A program made the translations under genes and the position numbers. The notes beneath the pieces were generated by a model. That model did not search any database. It worked only from the letters and a program-made list of their open reading frames with translations, and was not told the origin of the DNA. Of a stretch of 64,000 nt of DNA, positions 1 through 9,100 are shown in pieces. The first letter of the stretch is position 1, and the number at the start of each line of letters is the position of its first letter. The DNA is from Variovorax sp. PAMC26660 (lineage in GTDB: Bacteria > Pseudomonadota > Gammaproteobacteria > Burkholderiales > Burkholderiaceae_C): NCBI RefSeq assembly GCF_014302995.1, contig NZ_CP060295.1:2356001-2420000 (forward strand), read 5' to 3'.

Positions 1-2
1 TG

Positions 3-416
3 TCCACCGCGGCCAGCGTGCCGCTCGCGCCCTTCGGCACGCTGTCGGACGAAGGGCTGGCGCAGGCGCTGCACGCCAAGCTCTTCGGACAGATCGCACT
101 GTTGCAACGCGCGGCGACACGCCTGCGTGAAGGCGGTTCGGTCACGCTGACCGGCGGCCGCTTCGACGGCGTGCTGCCGGGCGGCAGCGCGGGCGCACTC
201 GCGAACGCGGGCCTGGAAGCCTTTGTGGCGCAAGCCGCGCCGGAGTTGCCGCGCGGCTTGCGCGTGAATGTGGTGGCACCCGGCTGGGTGCAGGAGACGC
301 TGGACGCGCTCGGCCTGCAAGGGCCGAGGGGCACGCCGGTGCACGAGGTGGCGCGGCTTTATGTAGCGGCGGTGGAAGGCGCGATGAGCGGGCAGGCCCT
401 GCGCATCATCACGTGA
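3..416 (+). CDS. Short-chain dehydrogenase/reductase, 3' part only
   Basis: The reading frame is open from the left edge, so the N-terminal Rossmann motif and probably the catalytic part lie outside the window. What remains resembles the C-terminal half of a short-chain dehydrogenase: a stretch ending VTLTGG, a small-residue helix region (GALANAGLEAFV) and RVNVVAPGWV, the conserved strand and Pro-Gly turn that follow the active-site helix in this family. The protein ends GQALRIIT, like the usual SDR C-terminus. Substrate cannot be told. The GTG at 18 is internal, because codons continue upstream of it. The stop lies 3 bp from the convergent DUF3325 gene. Confidence 0.75.
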   Translation, partial: STAASVPLAPFGTLSDEGLAQALHAKLFGQIALLQRAATRLREGGSVTLTGGRFDGVLPGGSAGALANAGLEAFVAQAAPELPRGLRVNVVAPGWVQETLDALGLQGPRGTPVHEVARLYVAAVEGAMSGQALRIIT

Positions 417-418
417 CG

Positions 419-784
419 TCAGGTGAGCAAGGCCGCGAGCAACAGATAGAGCAGCAGGCCGAACAGCGCGATGGCCGCTGCCGCGAATCCGATCCAGTGA
501 AAGCGGCGCGGCGCCCAACTCAGCAGGCCGACCGTGGCCGCGGCCGCCGCCGTGAGCGAGCCAAGCCACAGCACCCAACCGATCGTGCGGCCGGAGGCCT
601 GCAGGCTGGCGCCGAGCGACAGGCACAACAGCACGGTGCCGCCCAACTGCAGCCAGCGACGCCACGGCCCCGGCGTGCTGCCGCGTCCGAAGACGTCTTC
701 GCTGTGACGGTCCATAGCGAGGCTCAATGCGCAGAAGCCGGCAAGCGATGCGGCGAAAACCAGTCCGAAAAGCAGCGAGTTCAT
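419..784 (-). CDS. DUF3325-like small membrane protein
   Basis: A 121-residue hydrophobic protein with about four predicted membrane segments, starting MNSLLFGLVFAASLAGF. The open frame extends upstream to 907, but that part is Arg-rich and overlaps the PepSY gene, so the ATG at 784 is preferred. It is the last gene of a three-gene set with a PepSY membrane protein and a DUF3649 protein. In proteobacteria this trio is commonly found beside TonB-dependent siderophore receptors. Exact function is unknown; a role in ferrisiderophore handling at the inner membrane is inferred from context. Regulation is probably through the Fur box at the head of the set. Confidence 0.75.
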   Translation of the reverse strand: MNSLLFGLVFAASLAGFCALSLAMDRHSEDVFGRGSTPGPWRRWLQLGGTVLLCLSLGASLQASGRTIGWVLWLGSLTAAAAATVGLLSWAPRRFHWIGFAAAAIALFGLLLYLLLAALLT

Positions 785-791
785 CGCGACC

Positions 792-2438
792 TCACGAGCC
801 CTGGCTCGAAGTAGCGAGCCCCGGCGGCGCTTGTTTTTTGGCCGCCTGTGCTGCGGCGGTCTTGCGGCGCTTGCGCTCCACGAGCCAGACCGCACCCGCA
901 AGGCCAAGGCCCAGCGCCATCACGACCAGGTCGAAACCCGCCACCGCGCTCGGACCCGCGCGCAGGCTCACCGTCAGCGGCGCCGGACCGGTGAACGCAT
1001 TGAGCACAGGCAGCAGCGCGAACAGCAGCGCGCCGAGCGCCAACTGTGCCTGCCACATGCGCAGCGTCGGCCGCAGCAGGCCCAGCACGGCCGTCGCGCC
1101 CCAGACGATGAAGAACCAGCGGATCTCGGCCTCGCCGCGATCGGCCACATCGAGCGGCAACAAGCGGTTGGCCCAGAAGAACGAAGCCATCGCCACGGGC
1201 AGGCCGGCCACGGCGCCGAGGTTGAGCCCGTCGACCAGTCGCAACCCGAAGCCGATGCGCCCGCCCTGCTTGAGCGTCTTGGCGAACTTCTGGCGCTCCT
1301 TCACGGCCCACAGCAAAAGTCCGGTCGCCACCATCAGGCAGCCCGCGAGACCCGAGAGGAAGAACAGCGCACGCAGCAGCGGATCGGCGAAGCGCCCGAT
1401 GTGCAGCCCGTAGAGCACGCCGCGCGTTTCGGCGGCCGGCCTGGTCGCGTCACCGAACGCGCCGATCAGCGCGCCGGTGGCGCCGTTGAACTGCATCGAC
1501 GGTTGTTCGTACGAAAGTTGCGGCCCTTCCGCGCGCGTGATCGACACCACGGAATTCGCGTCGTTCGGCAGGTGCACGGTGATGCGGCCCACGGCCGCGC
1601 CGTTCCAATGCGCGGAGGCCTGCGCGACCATCGGTGTGATGGAGGCGAGCGGCACCTTGTTGCCCGAGGCCTTGAACTGGTCGCGACCGCCGCCCGGGAA
1701 GGCTTCGGAGAAGAACGCCTGTTCGCCGCCGCGGTCCTTGTAGGCCACCTGCGGGCCCCACGGCATGTACATGAACATCAGCGTGACGAGGCCGGTGTAC
1801 GTGATCATCAGGTGATAGGGCAGTGCCAGCACCGCCGTCACGTTGTGCGCGTCGAGCCACGAGCGCTGGCCCTTCTTGGGGCGGAAGGTGAAGAAGTCCT
1901 TGAAGATGCGCTTGTGCGTGACGATGCCGCTGAAGATCGCGACCAGCATGAACATCGCGCAGAAGCCCACGATCCAGCGCGCCCACAGCGCAGGCATGTA
2001 GTGCAGGTCGAAGTGCAGGCGGTAGAAGAACTCGCCACCGCGCGTCTCGCGCGCAGCGGTCATCGCCTGGCCCGTGGCCGGATCGAGCATCGCGCGATCG
2101 AAGCGACGGCGTCGCTCGACCGGCGCCGAGCCAGGCGGCGGCGGGGGCTTGAGCCACAGCACGCTGGTCGACGGCTCGCGCTCGGTCGGCAGCGTGATGA
2201 ACCAGCGGGGGGCATCCGCGCCGCGCTGCTGCAGGAAAGCCACCGCGGCTTCGGCCGTCTTCGCCTGAGACACCGGGGTCTGCGTGATGGCATGCAGCTC
2301 GGGCTTCATCCAGAGCGTGATCTCGTCCTTGAAATACGAAGCGGTGCCGGCCGCGAACACCATGAACAGCACCCAGCCGACCAGCAGGCCCGACCAGGTG
2401 TGCAACCAGGCCATCGACTGGCGAAAGCCTTCCTTCAT
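792..2438 (-). CDS. PepSY-associated TM domain protein (iron uptake linked)
   Basis: A 548-residue inner-membrane protein of the PepSY/PiuB-like family. It begins MKEGFRQSMAWLHTWSGL with the usual Trp/His-rich first membrane helix, followed by a large periplasmic part, further helices (for example WARWIVGFCAMFMLVAIF and LPYHLMITYTGLVTLMFMY) and a C-terminal helix bundle. Members with histidine-bearing helices of this kind have been linked to reduction of ferric siderophores in the periplasm; that function is inferred here. The start at 2438 was chosen over the longer frame because it overlaps the DUF3649 stop by 4 bp (ATGA) and gives the family N-terminus. Confidence 0.85.
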   Translation of the reverse strand: MKEGFRQSMAWLHTWSGLLVGWVLFMVFAAGTASYFKDEITLWMKPELHAITQTPVSQAKTAEAAVAFLQQRGADAPRWFITLPTEREPSTSVLWLKPPPPPGSAPVERRRRFDRAMLDPATGQAMTAARETRGGEFFYRLHFDLHYMPALWARWIVGFCAMFMLVAIFSGIVTHKRIFKDFFTFRPKKGQRSWLDAHNVTAVLALPYHLMITYTGLVTLMFMYMPWGPQVAYKDRGGEQAFFSEAFPGGGRDQFKASGNKVPLASITPMVAQASAHWNGAAVGRITVHLPNDANSVVSITRAEGPQLSYEQPSMQFNGATGALIGAFGDATRPAAETRGVLYGLHIGRFADPLLRALFFLSGLAGCLMVATGLLLWAVKERQKFAKTLKQGGRIGFGLRLVDGLNLGAVAGLPVAMASFFWANRLLPLDVADRGEAEIRWFFIVWGATAVLGLLRPTLRMWQAQLALGALLFALLPVLNAFTGPAPLTVSLRAGPSAVAGFDLVVMALGLGLAGAVWLVERKRRKTAAAQAAKKQAPPGLATSSQGS

Positions 2439-2764
2439 GCGCGGCTCCCGGTGATTCGGATGAGCAGCAGCAACAGCAGGCCCAGCGGCACTGCGGCAAT
2501 GGCCAGACCAGACCACGCGCGCCATGCGGTGCGCGCGGCAAAGACCCACATCACTGCGAGCGCGAACACGATGAAGGAGGCCAGCGTGCCGGTCATCGCG
2601 GCTTCGCTGCGGGCCATGCCGAAGGCAGCGGGCAGGCACAGCGCGAGCACGGCGGAAGAGAGTGCCGCAACGCCGTAGCCGCCAGCGATGGCGGCGATTG
2701 CGCGCGAAGCCACGCTGAGGCGATAGCGAACGCCGGTAGTCACGACGCGCGCCGGACGGCGCAC
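2435..2764 (-). CDS. DUF3649-like membrane protein
   Basis: A small protein with a core YRLSVASRAIAAIAGGYG and several hydrophobic helices, matching DUF3649, the usual partner of PepSY/DUF3325 in iron-uptake operons. An ATG-initiated frame runs back to 2839, but its first 20 or so codons coincide with a strong Fur-box match (2810-2828). The promoter therefore probably lies there, and translation should begin downstream of it. In-frame GTG codons at 2764 and 2743 are the candidates; 2764 is given. Neither has a strong Shine-Dalgarno sequence, so the start is uncertain although the gene is not. Confidence 0.65.
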   Translation of the reverse strand: MRRPARVVTTGVRYRLSVASRAIAAIAGGYGVAALSSAVLALCLPAAFGMARSEAAMTGTLASFIVFALAVMWVFAARTAWRAWSGLAIAAVPLGLLLLLLIRITGSRA

Positions 2765-2809
2765 GAGGTCGTTCGGGAATTCATGGAAAGGGAAAAAGAT
2801 CAACAAAAT

Positions 2810-2828
2810 GAGAATGATACTCATCTTT
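2810..2828 (-). promoter_or_regulatory. Fur box
   Basis: The 19 bases GAGAATGATACTCATCTTT match the Fur consensus GATAATGATAATCATTATC at 14 of 19 positions, including the central GATA-TCAT dyad. It sits immediately upstream of the DUF3649/PepSY/DUF3325 set and is correctly placed to cover its promoter, implying iron-dependent repression. Confidence 0.75.
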
Positions 2829-3014
2829 GTTCTGATCATTTTCGAGCAACCAGCAAGCGACGCAAGGGTTTGCGGAAGCTCACCATCTATGGCTTGCCAC
2901 GCTTGCTTGGAGTGGCCGCGTCTTCGGTTGATGCCGTGCTTTACTCACGGGTGAAGCGGGTGAAAACAGATGTTTCCGCACCCAAATCACTTGCCCTGTC
3001 TTTTTTGCCGCCCT

Positions 3015-3428
3015 TCAAGCCGGTCCGGCTGGTCTCCATTTCCCGAGGGTCCGCTCCCACCGATAGACACGCCGTCCGATCTTCATCACACGCCCCTGTT
3101 CTGGTGACTGCGATGGAAAGTTGACCTGTGCAGCCCATGCTGCAGCAGAGGTCCGCATGCCGGCCGCGCCCACAGCCCCCAGGAGGGATGTAGCGGAGGA
3201 ACGTGCAGCGATGCGCCAGGTGGAAGCACCGGAGGCCAGGATGATCCGACTCCCGACAGCTTCAGCCCGCGCCACAGCAGCGGCGGCGCCGGTTCCGCTA
3301 GCGTACGCAGCTCCTGCGCCCGCCGCATACAGCGCGAGACGAGCGGCACCAGACGCATCGTTGTAGCGCCGATGCGGGGGTAACAGGGCTGCGAATGGGC
3401 CTGTGCCAAGGGGGTTAGCTGCAAACAT
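3015..3428 (-). CDS. Small hypothetical protein at end of tail operon
   Basis: A 137-residue Ala/Gly-rich protein starting MFAANPLGTGPF and ending with a basic, aromatic tail (RRVYRWERTLGKW). I do not recognise a family. It is probably real: its ATG follows the stop of the DUF4376-like chaperone by 2 bp, it runs in the same direction as the tail operon, and the C-terminal segment looks like a compact conserved end. It is the last gene of the element. Possible roles are a fibre accessory or a superinfection or immunity factor, but there is no direct evidence for either. Confidence 0.5.
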   Translation of the reverse strand: MFAANPLGTGPFAALLPPHRRYNDASGAARLALYAAGAGAAYASGTGAAAAVARAEAVGSRIILASGASTWRIAARSSATSLLGAVGAAGMRTSAAAWAAQVNFPSQSPEQGRVMKIGRRVYRWERTLGKWRPAGPA

Positions 3429-3430
3429 AC

Positions 3431-3919
3431 CTACCCCGGCCAGCCCGTCGTGACGTCATAGGTGTCTAGGTCGGCTGCGGTCAAGGTGTCGATGGCGGCG
3501 TGATGCCCGCGCTCGGCCGTGAAGCACGCCTGCACATGCCGGGCGACCGCGCTGGCCACCTCGGTGATCTGCTCGATGGACAGGGTGACCCACCCGCTGT
3601 CGGCCTTGAAATCGACGCTCTGGATGCCGCTGGTCTGGGCATTCACGATGACCGAGGCGATTCGGTCCTGATCGGACTTGCCGGTGAGAACGCGGATGCC
3701 GGTCAGCGTGATGCCGCCCGTTTCGCACTGCCAGCGCTTCGCTGTCGCGGCATCCTTCAGCGCCGCCCGGCGCTGCTCAAGTGTCGGCCCAGGAGGCTTC
3801 TGCGGAACGTTGCCCGGAATGGCGCACCAGTCGAGAAAGCGCTGGTATGCAGGGCAGTCTTCGACGATGGGAATCCAAGTTCCGTCGAGGTCGATATGGG
3901 TGTCATGCTTGATGTACAT
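3431..3919 (-). CDS. Tail fibre assembly protein, DUF4376-like
   Basis: A 162-residue protein with a C-terminal half typical of DUF4376: EQRRAALKDAATAKRW, then GIRVLTGKSDQDRI, a central VDFKADSGWVTLS and a helix VARHVQACFTAE. DUF4376 proteins sit next to phage tail fibres and are thought to help them fold or trimerise. The start at 3919 overlaps the stop of the upstream fibre gene (ATGA), which indicates translational coupling and a 1:1 fibre-chaperone pairing. Confidence 0.75.
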   Translation of the reverse strand: MYIKHDTHIDLDGTWIPIVEDCPAYQRFLDWCAIPGNVPQKPPGPTLEQRRAALKDAATAKRWQCETGGITLTGIRVLTGKSDQDRIASVIVNAQTSGIQSVDFKADSGWVTLSIEQITEVASAVARHVQACFTAERGHHAAIDTLTAADLDTYDVTTGWPG

Positions 3920-5052
3920 CAGAGCCTCGCGTCTGCGGTGTAGTGGAGCGTCATGCAACTGGCCACTGGCGGGGACGTGGCGACTTGAATCGAAACAAAG
4001 TTCGGAGCGATGTACGGGGTTCCAAAGCCGATAGCCGCGAAACTCCCGCCCACCGATTCGTCATAGATTGATCCTACGGCGCCGGTGGCGGGGTTGTAGA
4101 CCGTGAACGCCGGCGTCGTCCACATCGCCGGAGTGAAGTCGATGGAGAACACCGCGTAGTTGCCGCCCGGCGTATATGCCGCTGGGGTGATTTCTCGCCC
4201 GATCTGCGTCACAGTGCCCGGCGCCGCGCCTTGGTAGCTAGTGCGGAAATACTCCCGGCACTCCCACCAGTCTTCGAGGGGCAGCTTGTTCTCGTAGATC
4301 GTTGGGATCGTGCCGGGCTCGAACTGCACGTTGGTCAGCGTGCCGGTGCTGAACTCGACCGTTAGGTTGGCCGCAGCAGCGACGCTGGCCGCCGCCACCA
4401 TGTTGGAGGCATATGCGCCAGTGCTGATACGCCCCTTTGCAGTCCCTGTCCAGCTCATGATGTAGTTGCCGCCGTCGATCTTGCGGCCGTGGACCACCTG
4501 CTGCAACGTGCCTGCGGTGATCGTGATCGTGGTGAGGTTGCCGACCTTGGCGAAGGTATAGGTACAGCCGCCGGCACCGGCCTTCCATCCGTCGTGTCCA
4601 TACTTCCCGGCCGCAAGCACGACGACGCCCGTCTTCGCCTCCTGGTTGACCACGAATCGACCGTTGATCAGCAGGTTGCGATAGTTGATCGTTCCGATCG
4701 CCAGGGCGTTGCGCCAGTCCTGCTGCAACTGATCGTTGTTGGGTGCGAGCACCGTCAGCGAAACCTGTTTGAAGCCGGCCGCGAAATCGACCAGCGCGTC
4801 GGCGTTGCTGGAGCCAATCACCGTTGTGCGCGTCAGCGTATTGATGGCGCTGTAGGTGGCGCGCCCATATTCGTACTGCCCACTGGGGCGCCCCAACGGG
4901 TCCACCGACTGGATCAGGTAGTGGCAGGTCGAGCCGATGGCAAGCGCTGCGGCGAAACGGCGATAGCTCGCCACCGCGCCGTCGAGCGCCATCGAGCCCA
5001 CCCCCGTGGAGACGGACGTCTCCAGAATCCGGTTCTCGAAGATGTTTGCCAT
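3919..5052 (-). CDS. Tail fibre / receptor-binding protein
   Basis: A 377-residue protein. Residues 1-110 form a conserved phage adaptor region (ENRILETSVSTGVGSMALDG, then GRATYSAINTLTRTTVIGSSNA). The middle carries the fibre motif NLLINGRFVVNQEA followed by a beta-rich stretch typical of trimeric receptor-binding heads. The C-terminus is beta-rich, with no chaperone-release motif visible. ATG at 5052 is preferred over an upstream TTG. This is the likely target-recognition subunit of the particle. In tailocins this is the most variable gene and sets the killing spectrum. Confidence 0.75.
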   Translation of the reverse strand: MANIFENRILETSVSTGVGSMALDGAVASYRRFAAALAIGSTCHYLIQSVDPLGRPSGQYEYGRATYSAINTLTRTTVIGSSNADALVDFAAGFKQVSLTVLAPNNDQLQQDWRNALAIGTINYRNLLINGRFVVNQEAKTGVVVLAAGKYGHDGWKAGAGGCTYTFAKVGNLTTITITAGTLQQVVHGRKIDGGNYIMSWTGTAKGRISTGAYASNMVAAASVAAAANLTVEFSTGTLTNVQFEPGTIPTIYENKLPLEDWWECREYFRTSYQGAAPGTVTQIGREITPAAYTPGGNYAVFSIDFTPAMWTTPAFTVYNPATGAVGSIYDESVGGSFAAIGFGTPYIAPNFVSIQVATSPPVASCMTLHYTADARL

Positions 5053-5054
5053 GC

Positions 5055-5507
5055 TCAAACCCCGTCGTCGTCGGTCACGAGCGTCAGCGTGGTGGAGTTC
5101 AGAAGGCGCGGCGTGTCGCCCCAGCCCACATTGAGATTCGGCGTCACCGTGCCGCGCATGTAGACCATGCCGGCGCCGGCCGCCAGTTCGCCCACGGTGA
5201 AGTGCGTCACGTTGCCGCCACCCACATTCGTGACCATGCCGGGAAACTCAACAGGAGCCACGGGCCGCACCACGTTGCCCACGATGCTCCAGCCACCCGC
5301 TGTGCGCATCACCTCGACGCGCGCGTACTCGGGGTATGCCAGCTCGGACACGGACTGCTTGCCTGCTGCGCCGGGGTTTCCGGTGTGCAGCGCCATGTAC
5401 AGGCGATCTTTAGGCGCGGCCGTCGCGTTGCTCGCGATGCCGGCGATGGCTGTCCCTTGAAAAATCAGCTTGGCCAGGGCGGCCGCGAAATCATTGCTCA
5501 TTGCCAT
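5055..5507 (-). CDS. Phage tail fibre-associated protein
   Basis: A 150-residue protein of a common siphophage family: KLIFQGTAIAGIA, then RLYMALHTGNPG, YARVEVMRT, VTHFTVGELAAGAGMVYMRG and a C-terminal LTLVTDDDGV. Homologues lie between the tip protein and the fibre in many transposable and lambdoid siphophages and are usually annotated as tail fibre or hypothetical proteins. A good Shine-Dalgarno (AAGGA) precedes ATG 5507. A structural role at the tip-fibre junction is inferred from position. Confidence 0.65.
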   Translation of the reverse strand: MAMSNDFAAALAKLIFQGTAIAGIASNATAAPKDRLYMALHTGNPGAAGKQSVSELAYPEYARVEVMRTAGGWSIVGNVVRPVAPVEFPGMVTNVGGGNVTHFTVGELAAGAGMVYMRGTVTPNLNVGWGDTPRLLNSTTLTLVTDDDGV

Positions 5508-5540
5508 CTCAGTTCCTTTTCGTCGATGCTTGGTTGTTGA

Positions 5541-6143
5541 TTAGTTGGGCCACACCACTGCGGCGATCTGCTCAGGCGTCTCGGCCGCCCACACCGCGTC
5601 CCGTAGCCGCTGGCGCATGCCTATGAGTTGCTGCGAAGCCGCCATGAAGACATTGACCGCTTCCAGAGTCTTCTCGCGCATCAGGGCTGGGTCGATGCCG
5701 CGTGATCGAGCCAATCCGTCGAGGAATGGCGTAGCCGAGGCCTGGTCGGTGCCCCATGCCAGCGCTTCCGATTGCTGGACGCTCCAAGTCAGACGCTCTT
5801 CCTCGGGGTAGCCGGCTGTCAGCGCTGCGGCCCCGCGTCGGAACGACTGGTCGATGGCCGCGATCTGGTCGGCTCGCAGCACGTCAAGCGTTCGGTGGTC
5901 GACCCATTGCTTGGTTGACCAGTCAAAGATATGGAAGGGGCTGGGCTGCACCGGCATTGGCACCCATGCATTGCCAATGCGATAAGCATTCAGCGGCGCT
6001 CGCTCGCGCAGGCACGTGCAGCCTTCGGGCACCAGGCCCTCGACATGCATGGTCAGGCCGCTTTGCAGGACCTGCCCATGCACATCGATCACTGTGAACG
6101 GAAATGGCGACCGTGGCGCCTCTTCGTTGAATGCGTCGCTCAT
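5541..6143 (-). CDS. Tail tip accessory or fibre assembly protein
   Basis: A 200-residue protein starting MSDAFNEEAPRSPFPF. The N-terminal 75 residues are beta-rich and end FDWSTKQWVDHRTLD, a Trp-containing linker like that of phage tail-assembly chaperones. The rest is helical and ends EQIAAVVWPN. The start overlaps the stop of the tip protein (ATGA). It may assist folding of the tip or first fibre; the assignment rests on position and on resemblance to DUF4376/tail fibre assembly proteins. Confidence 0.55.
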   Translation of the reverse strand: MSDAFNEEAPRSPFPFTVIDVHGQVLQSGLTMHVEGLVPEGCTCLRERAPLNAYRIGNAWVPMPVQPSPFHIFDWSTKQWVDHRTLDVLRADQIAAIDQSFRRGAAALTAGYPEEERLTWSVQQSEALAWGTDQASATPFLDGLARSRGIDPALMREKTLEAVNVFMAASQQLIGMRQRLRDAVWAAETPEQIAAVVWPN

Positions 6144-9100
6144 GGTCGTTTCTGTATGGAGAGCGACAAGACAACCCGCGCGTTCTTGTCGTTGGATGCC
6201 GAGATCGTGTGGTTGCCCGGACCTCTGTCGAAAGTCGAAATCATCGTGAGCGCTGGCGTGGTCGACGCAGGCATCGAGGCCATGCTGTTTTCGACCGCAA
6301 GAGATGCCTCCGGCACAGCATCTGTGAGGTAGCAAACCATGTTGGACACGCCTATGCGATAGCCGCCCGTGTGAAATGCCGTGGCAACGATCCGATGCAC
6401 CTGGCCGGTCGGGACGCTCACACCCAACGTCGCCGACCCGTTGCCCGATGCGACGAGTGAGGTGGAGACGGCACCACCTTGCACCTGGAGCGTGTCGATC
6501 ACGTCGATCTGGCTGATGGTCAACTTGTTGTTGTTGAGCCGAAAGCCCGGCCCCCACAGATCAAACGCGGCCTGGCCACCGGGCACGTAGTCCATAACCA
6601 GACCGCAGCCGTTCAGGGAGAAGTCCACGAACATCGCGCCGCTGGGATGCTGCGCAAGTGCCCAGCCCCAATTGGCATCGCGCCACTTACCAGCGCTGCG
6701 CATGTATCCCCAATTGCCCCCGCTTCCTCCGTTGATCGTGATGCGGCCGGCCGTGATGTCGCCGAGGTCCGCACTGAGCGCGGAAATGCTCGGCGTCCTG
6801 ATGCCGTAGGGCGTAATCTGAGTGCCGATGCCGCTGGGCGCGTAGTTGGAGAACACCGTCTGATAGACGCTCGCCTCGGCCGCCATTGGCGCGACCAGGA
6901 AGGCATGGCTGTCCGCATCCGTGGCGTACTTGATCAGGCGCATCAAGCCCTTAGCGGCATCGGGGGGCGCAGTGCCGAAGCAGCCGATGCGCTTGAACTG
7001 AGACAGCGTGCGCCCGCCCGCTCGGTCATTGTTGTTTTCGATGGCAAGGTCCGATGAGGAGCCCAGTGCAACGCCAATGCCATCGAACCACAGGATCTCG
7101 GCAACGATGCGAGAGCGCACTGCCCCCGAGTAGACGGAGCATTCGTAGCGCTTGGCAGCTTCAGCCGGGAACTCGGCCTGGATGAGCATGAAGCCCGGCT
7201 CCCAGGCACCGCCCGGATGATGCATGTCCAAGCCCTGCAGGCCGGTCGGGGTGTACTCGGGGAAGTACTCGGGCATCGCCAGGAACTCGTAAGAGTCGCC
7301 ATTGAGGTTGATGTCGCCGACCCAACCGGTGGGAATCTTGACCGTGCCCGACGCGACAACGCGATCCACGAAGGTCGAGTTGACCAGCAGGTTGCTTCCC
7401 AGTCCAACGTTGATCTCGCGCGCGGAAATGGTCCCGGCCCTGATCTTCTCGCCCGTGATCTCGTCGCCCCTGATGTGCGTGCCGTAGATCTGCTCGGCGT
7501 CGATCATGCGGGCCTTCAGTGTGCCGTCCAGGAACATGTTCCCCGCAAAGCCGAACGAGGCGACGCCGTCGATGCTGCCGAAGACCACCGGGTACTTGAC
7601 CTTGCCGTCAGCGCCCTCCGTCGCCCAGGCGAACTTATCGGCCAGCACGACAAAGTCGCTCTGTTGGCCGTCGTTGTTCATGATGAAGCCGCTGGCCTTG
7701 CCGTTCGCCGTGAGGCGCACGCCATAGCGCAGCTTCAGCGCGCCGGTCTCTTCCGCTCGGACGTTCGCTTCAGTAGCGATGGCCCCCTCGACGCCGTTCA
7801 CCCGCACAGCAAGGGTCTGCCGTGCGGTCGCTTCCGCTTCGACGGCGGTGATCCGTGCCGTGGTCTCGGTCTGCACGGCCGCCACGGTGCCGACGTCCGA
7901 GGACTCTGCGGTGTAGCCGGTGGCAGGCAGGCGTCCCGCCTCGGCCTTCACATAGCGCACGGAAATCACGCCGGGCGCGACAAAACCCGCCCATTCGAAG
8001 AACGCCCGTGCAGTCGCGGTGCCGGCGGGCGCCTGCGATTCAAGGGCGTTTTGTATCCGGCGCGCCGCGTCATTGGAAAACTCGTGTTGCGCAAACTGCG
8101 GGCCAAGGTCCACACGCAGAACGGTATCGACGGCATCGCGATACTCGATGCCGAAGCGGCAAGCGCCCGACGCGGAGGTGAAACGCGAGTCGCCCGTGAC
8201 GGCATACCAGGCGTTCACGCCAGCCTTGAAGGCCTTGCTCGTGATGCGACCGGCTAAGTTTGGAGGTGCTGCCAGCACGGCCACACGGCCGAACTCGGAA
8301 TCCGCCGTGACCCAGCCGGCGACGTTGCCGGTCCAGTCCTTTAGATCGAACTCGAAGCCGCCGTTGAAAAGGAGGTTGGCACGGGTGTAGCCGACCGCGC
8401 GGGCAACGACCAGCTCGATCTCCTGGGCGAGTTGCTCATCTCCTTCCGTGATCAGCCTTTCGACACGCGAGATGGACGTGCCACGCTGCATCGCCTCGAT
8501 CAACAACGCGTCGGTCTGGCGGCTCCCGATGTCCATCAGATTGGCAATGGCCTCGTCCAGGCCTTCTGTCAGCTCGTCAATGGCTTCGTCAATGCCCGGC
8601 AGCGTGGTCAGTACCTTGTAGCCAGGCGCCCCTCGGTTGCCTGCGGTATCGATGGCACTGATCCAGTAGAGATAGTTGCCTGGCGTGGCCTGCGTGTGAG
8701 CGTAGCCCAGCGCATTGACCACGGTCAGAACAACCGCCTCCGAGAAGATGTTCCCGACGCGCACTTCATAACCATGCAGCGGCTGCGTCGTGCGGCACTC
8801 AGGCCACTGCAGCTCGACCTGATCTCGCCGGGCTTCGCCTGTCACCACGGGCTGTGCGGGTGGCAGGATCTGGATGGCGGTTGAGATCGGCGCCGACCAT
8901 CGACCCGTGGTGTCGTTGTGCGAGGCCCACACCTTCACGATGCCAGCTTGCAGCCAACCGATGTTGGCCACGGTAGTTCGCCCCGAGAACACGTCTGCGG
9001 CGGTTTCCCATTCGGCGCCAATGCGCAATTCCGTCACGTTCAAGTCGAGCAGATCCAGGCCAGTCGGCTCCTGCCAGCGCGCAAACACCCCGGTGAGTTC

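Noticed and set aside
831..2678. 615-codon plus-strand open frame opposite the PepSY gene
   Set aside because: It is the mirror of a clear PepSY membrane protein; Arg/His/Gln-rich composition is typical of antisense frames in high-GC DNA.
2829..3014. Left attachment site or Mu-type end
   Set aside because: No direct repeat shared with the right boundary (23176-23227) and no terminal motif was seen.
2941..3138. 65-codon minus-strand frame between the tail operon and the Fur box
   Set aside because: It overlaps the better-supported 3015-3428 gene in another frame and has no ribosome site or recognisable motif.
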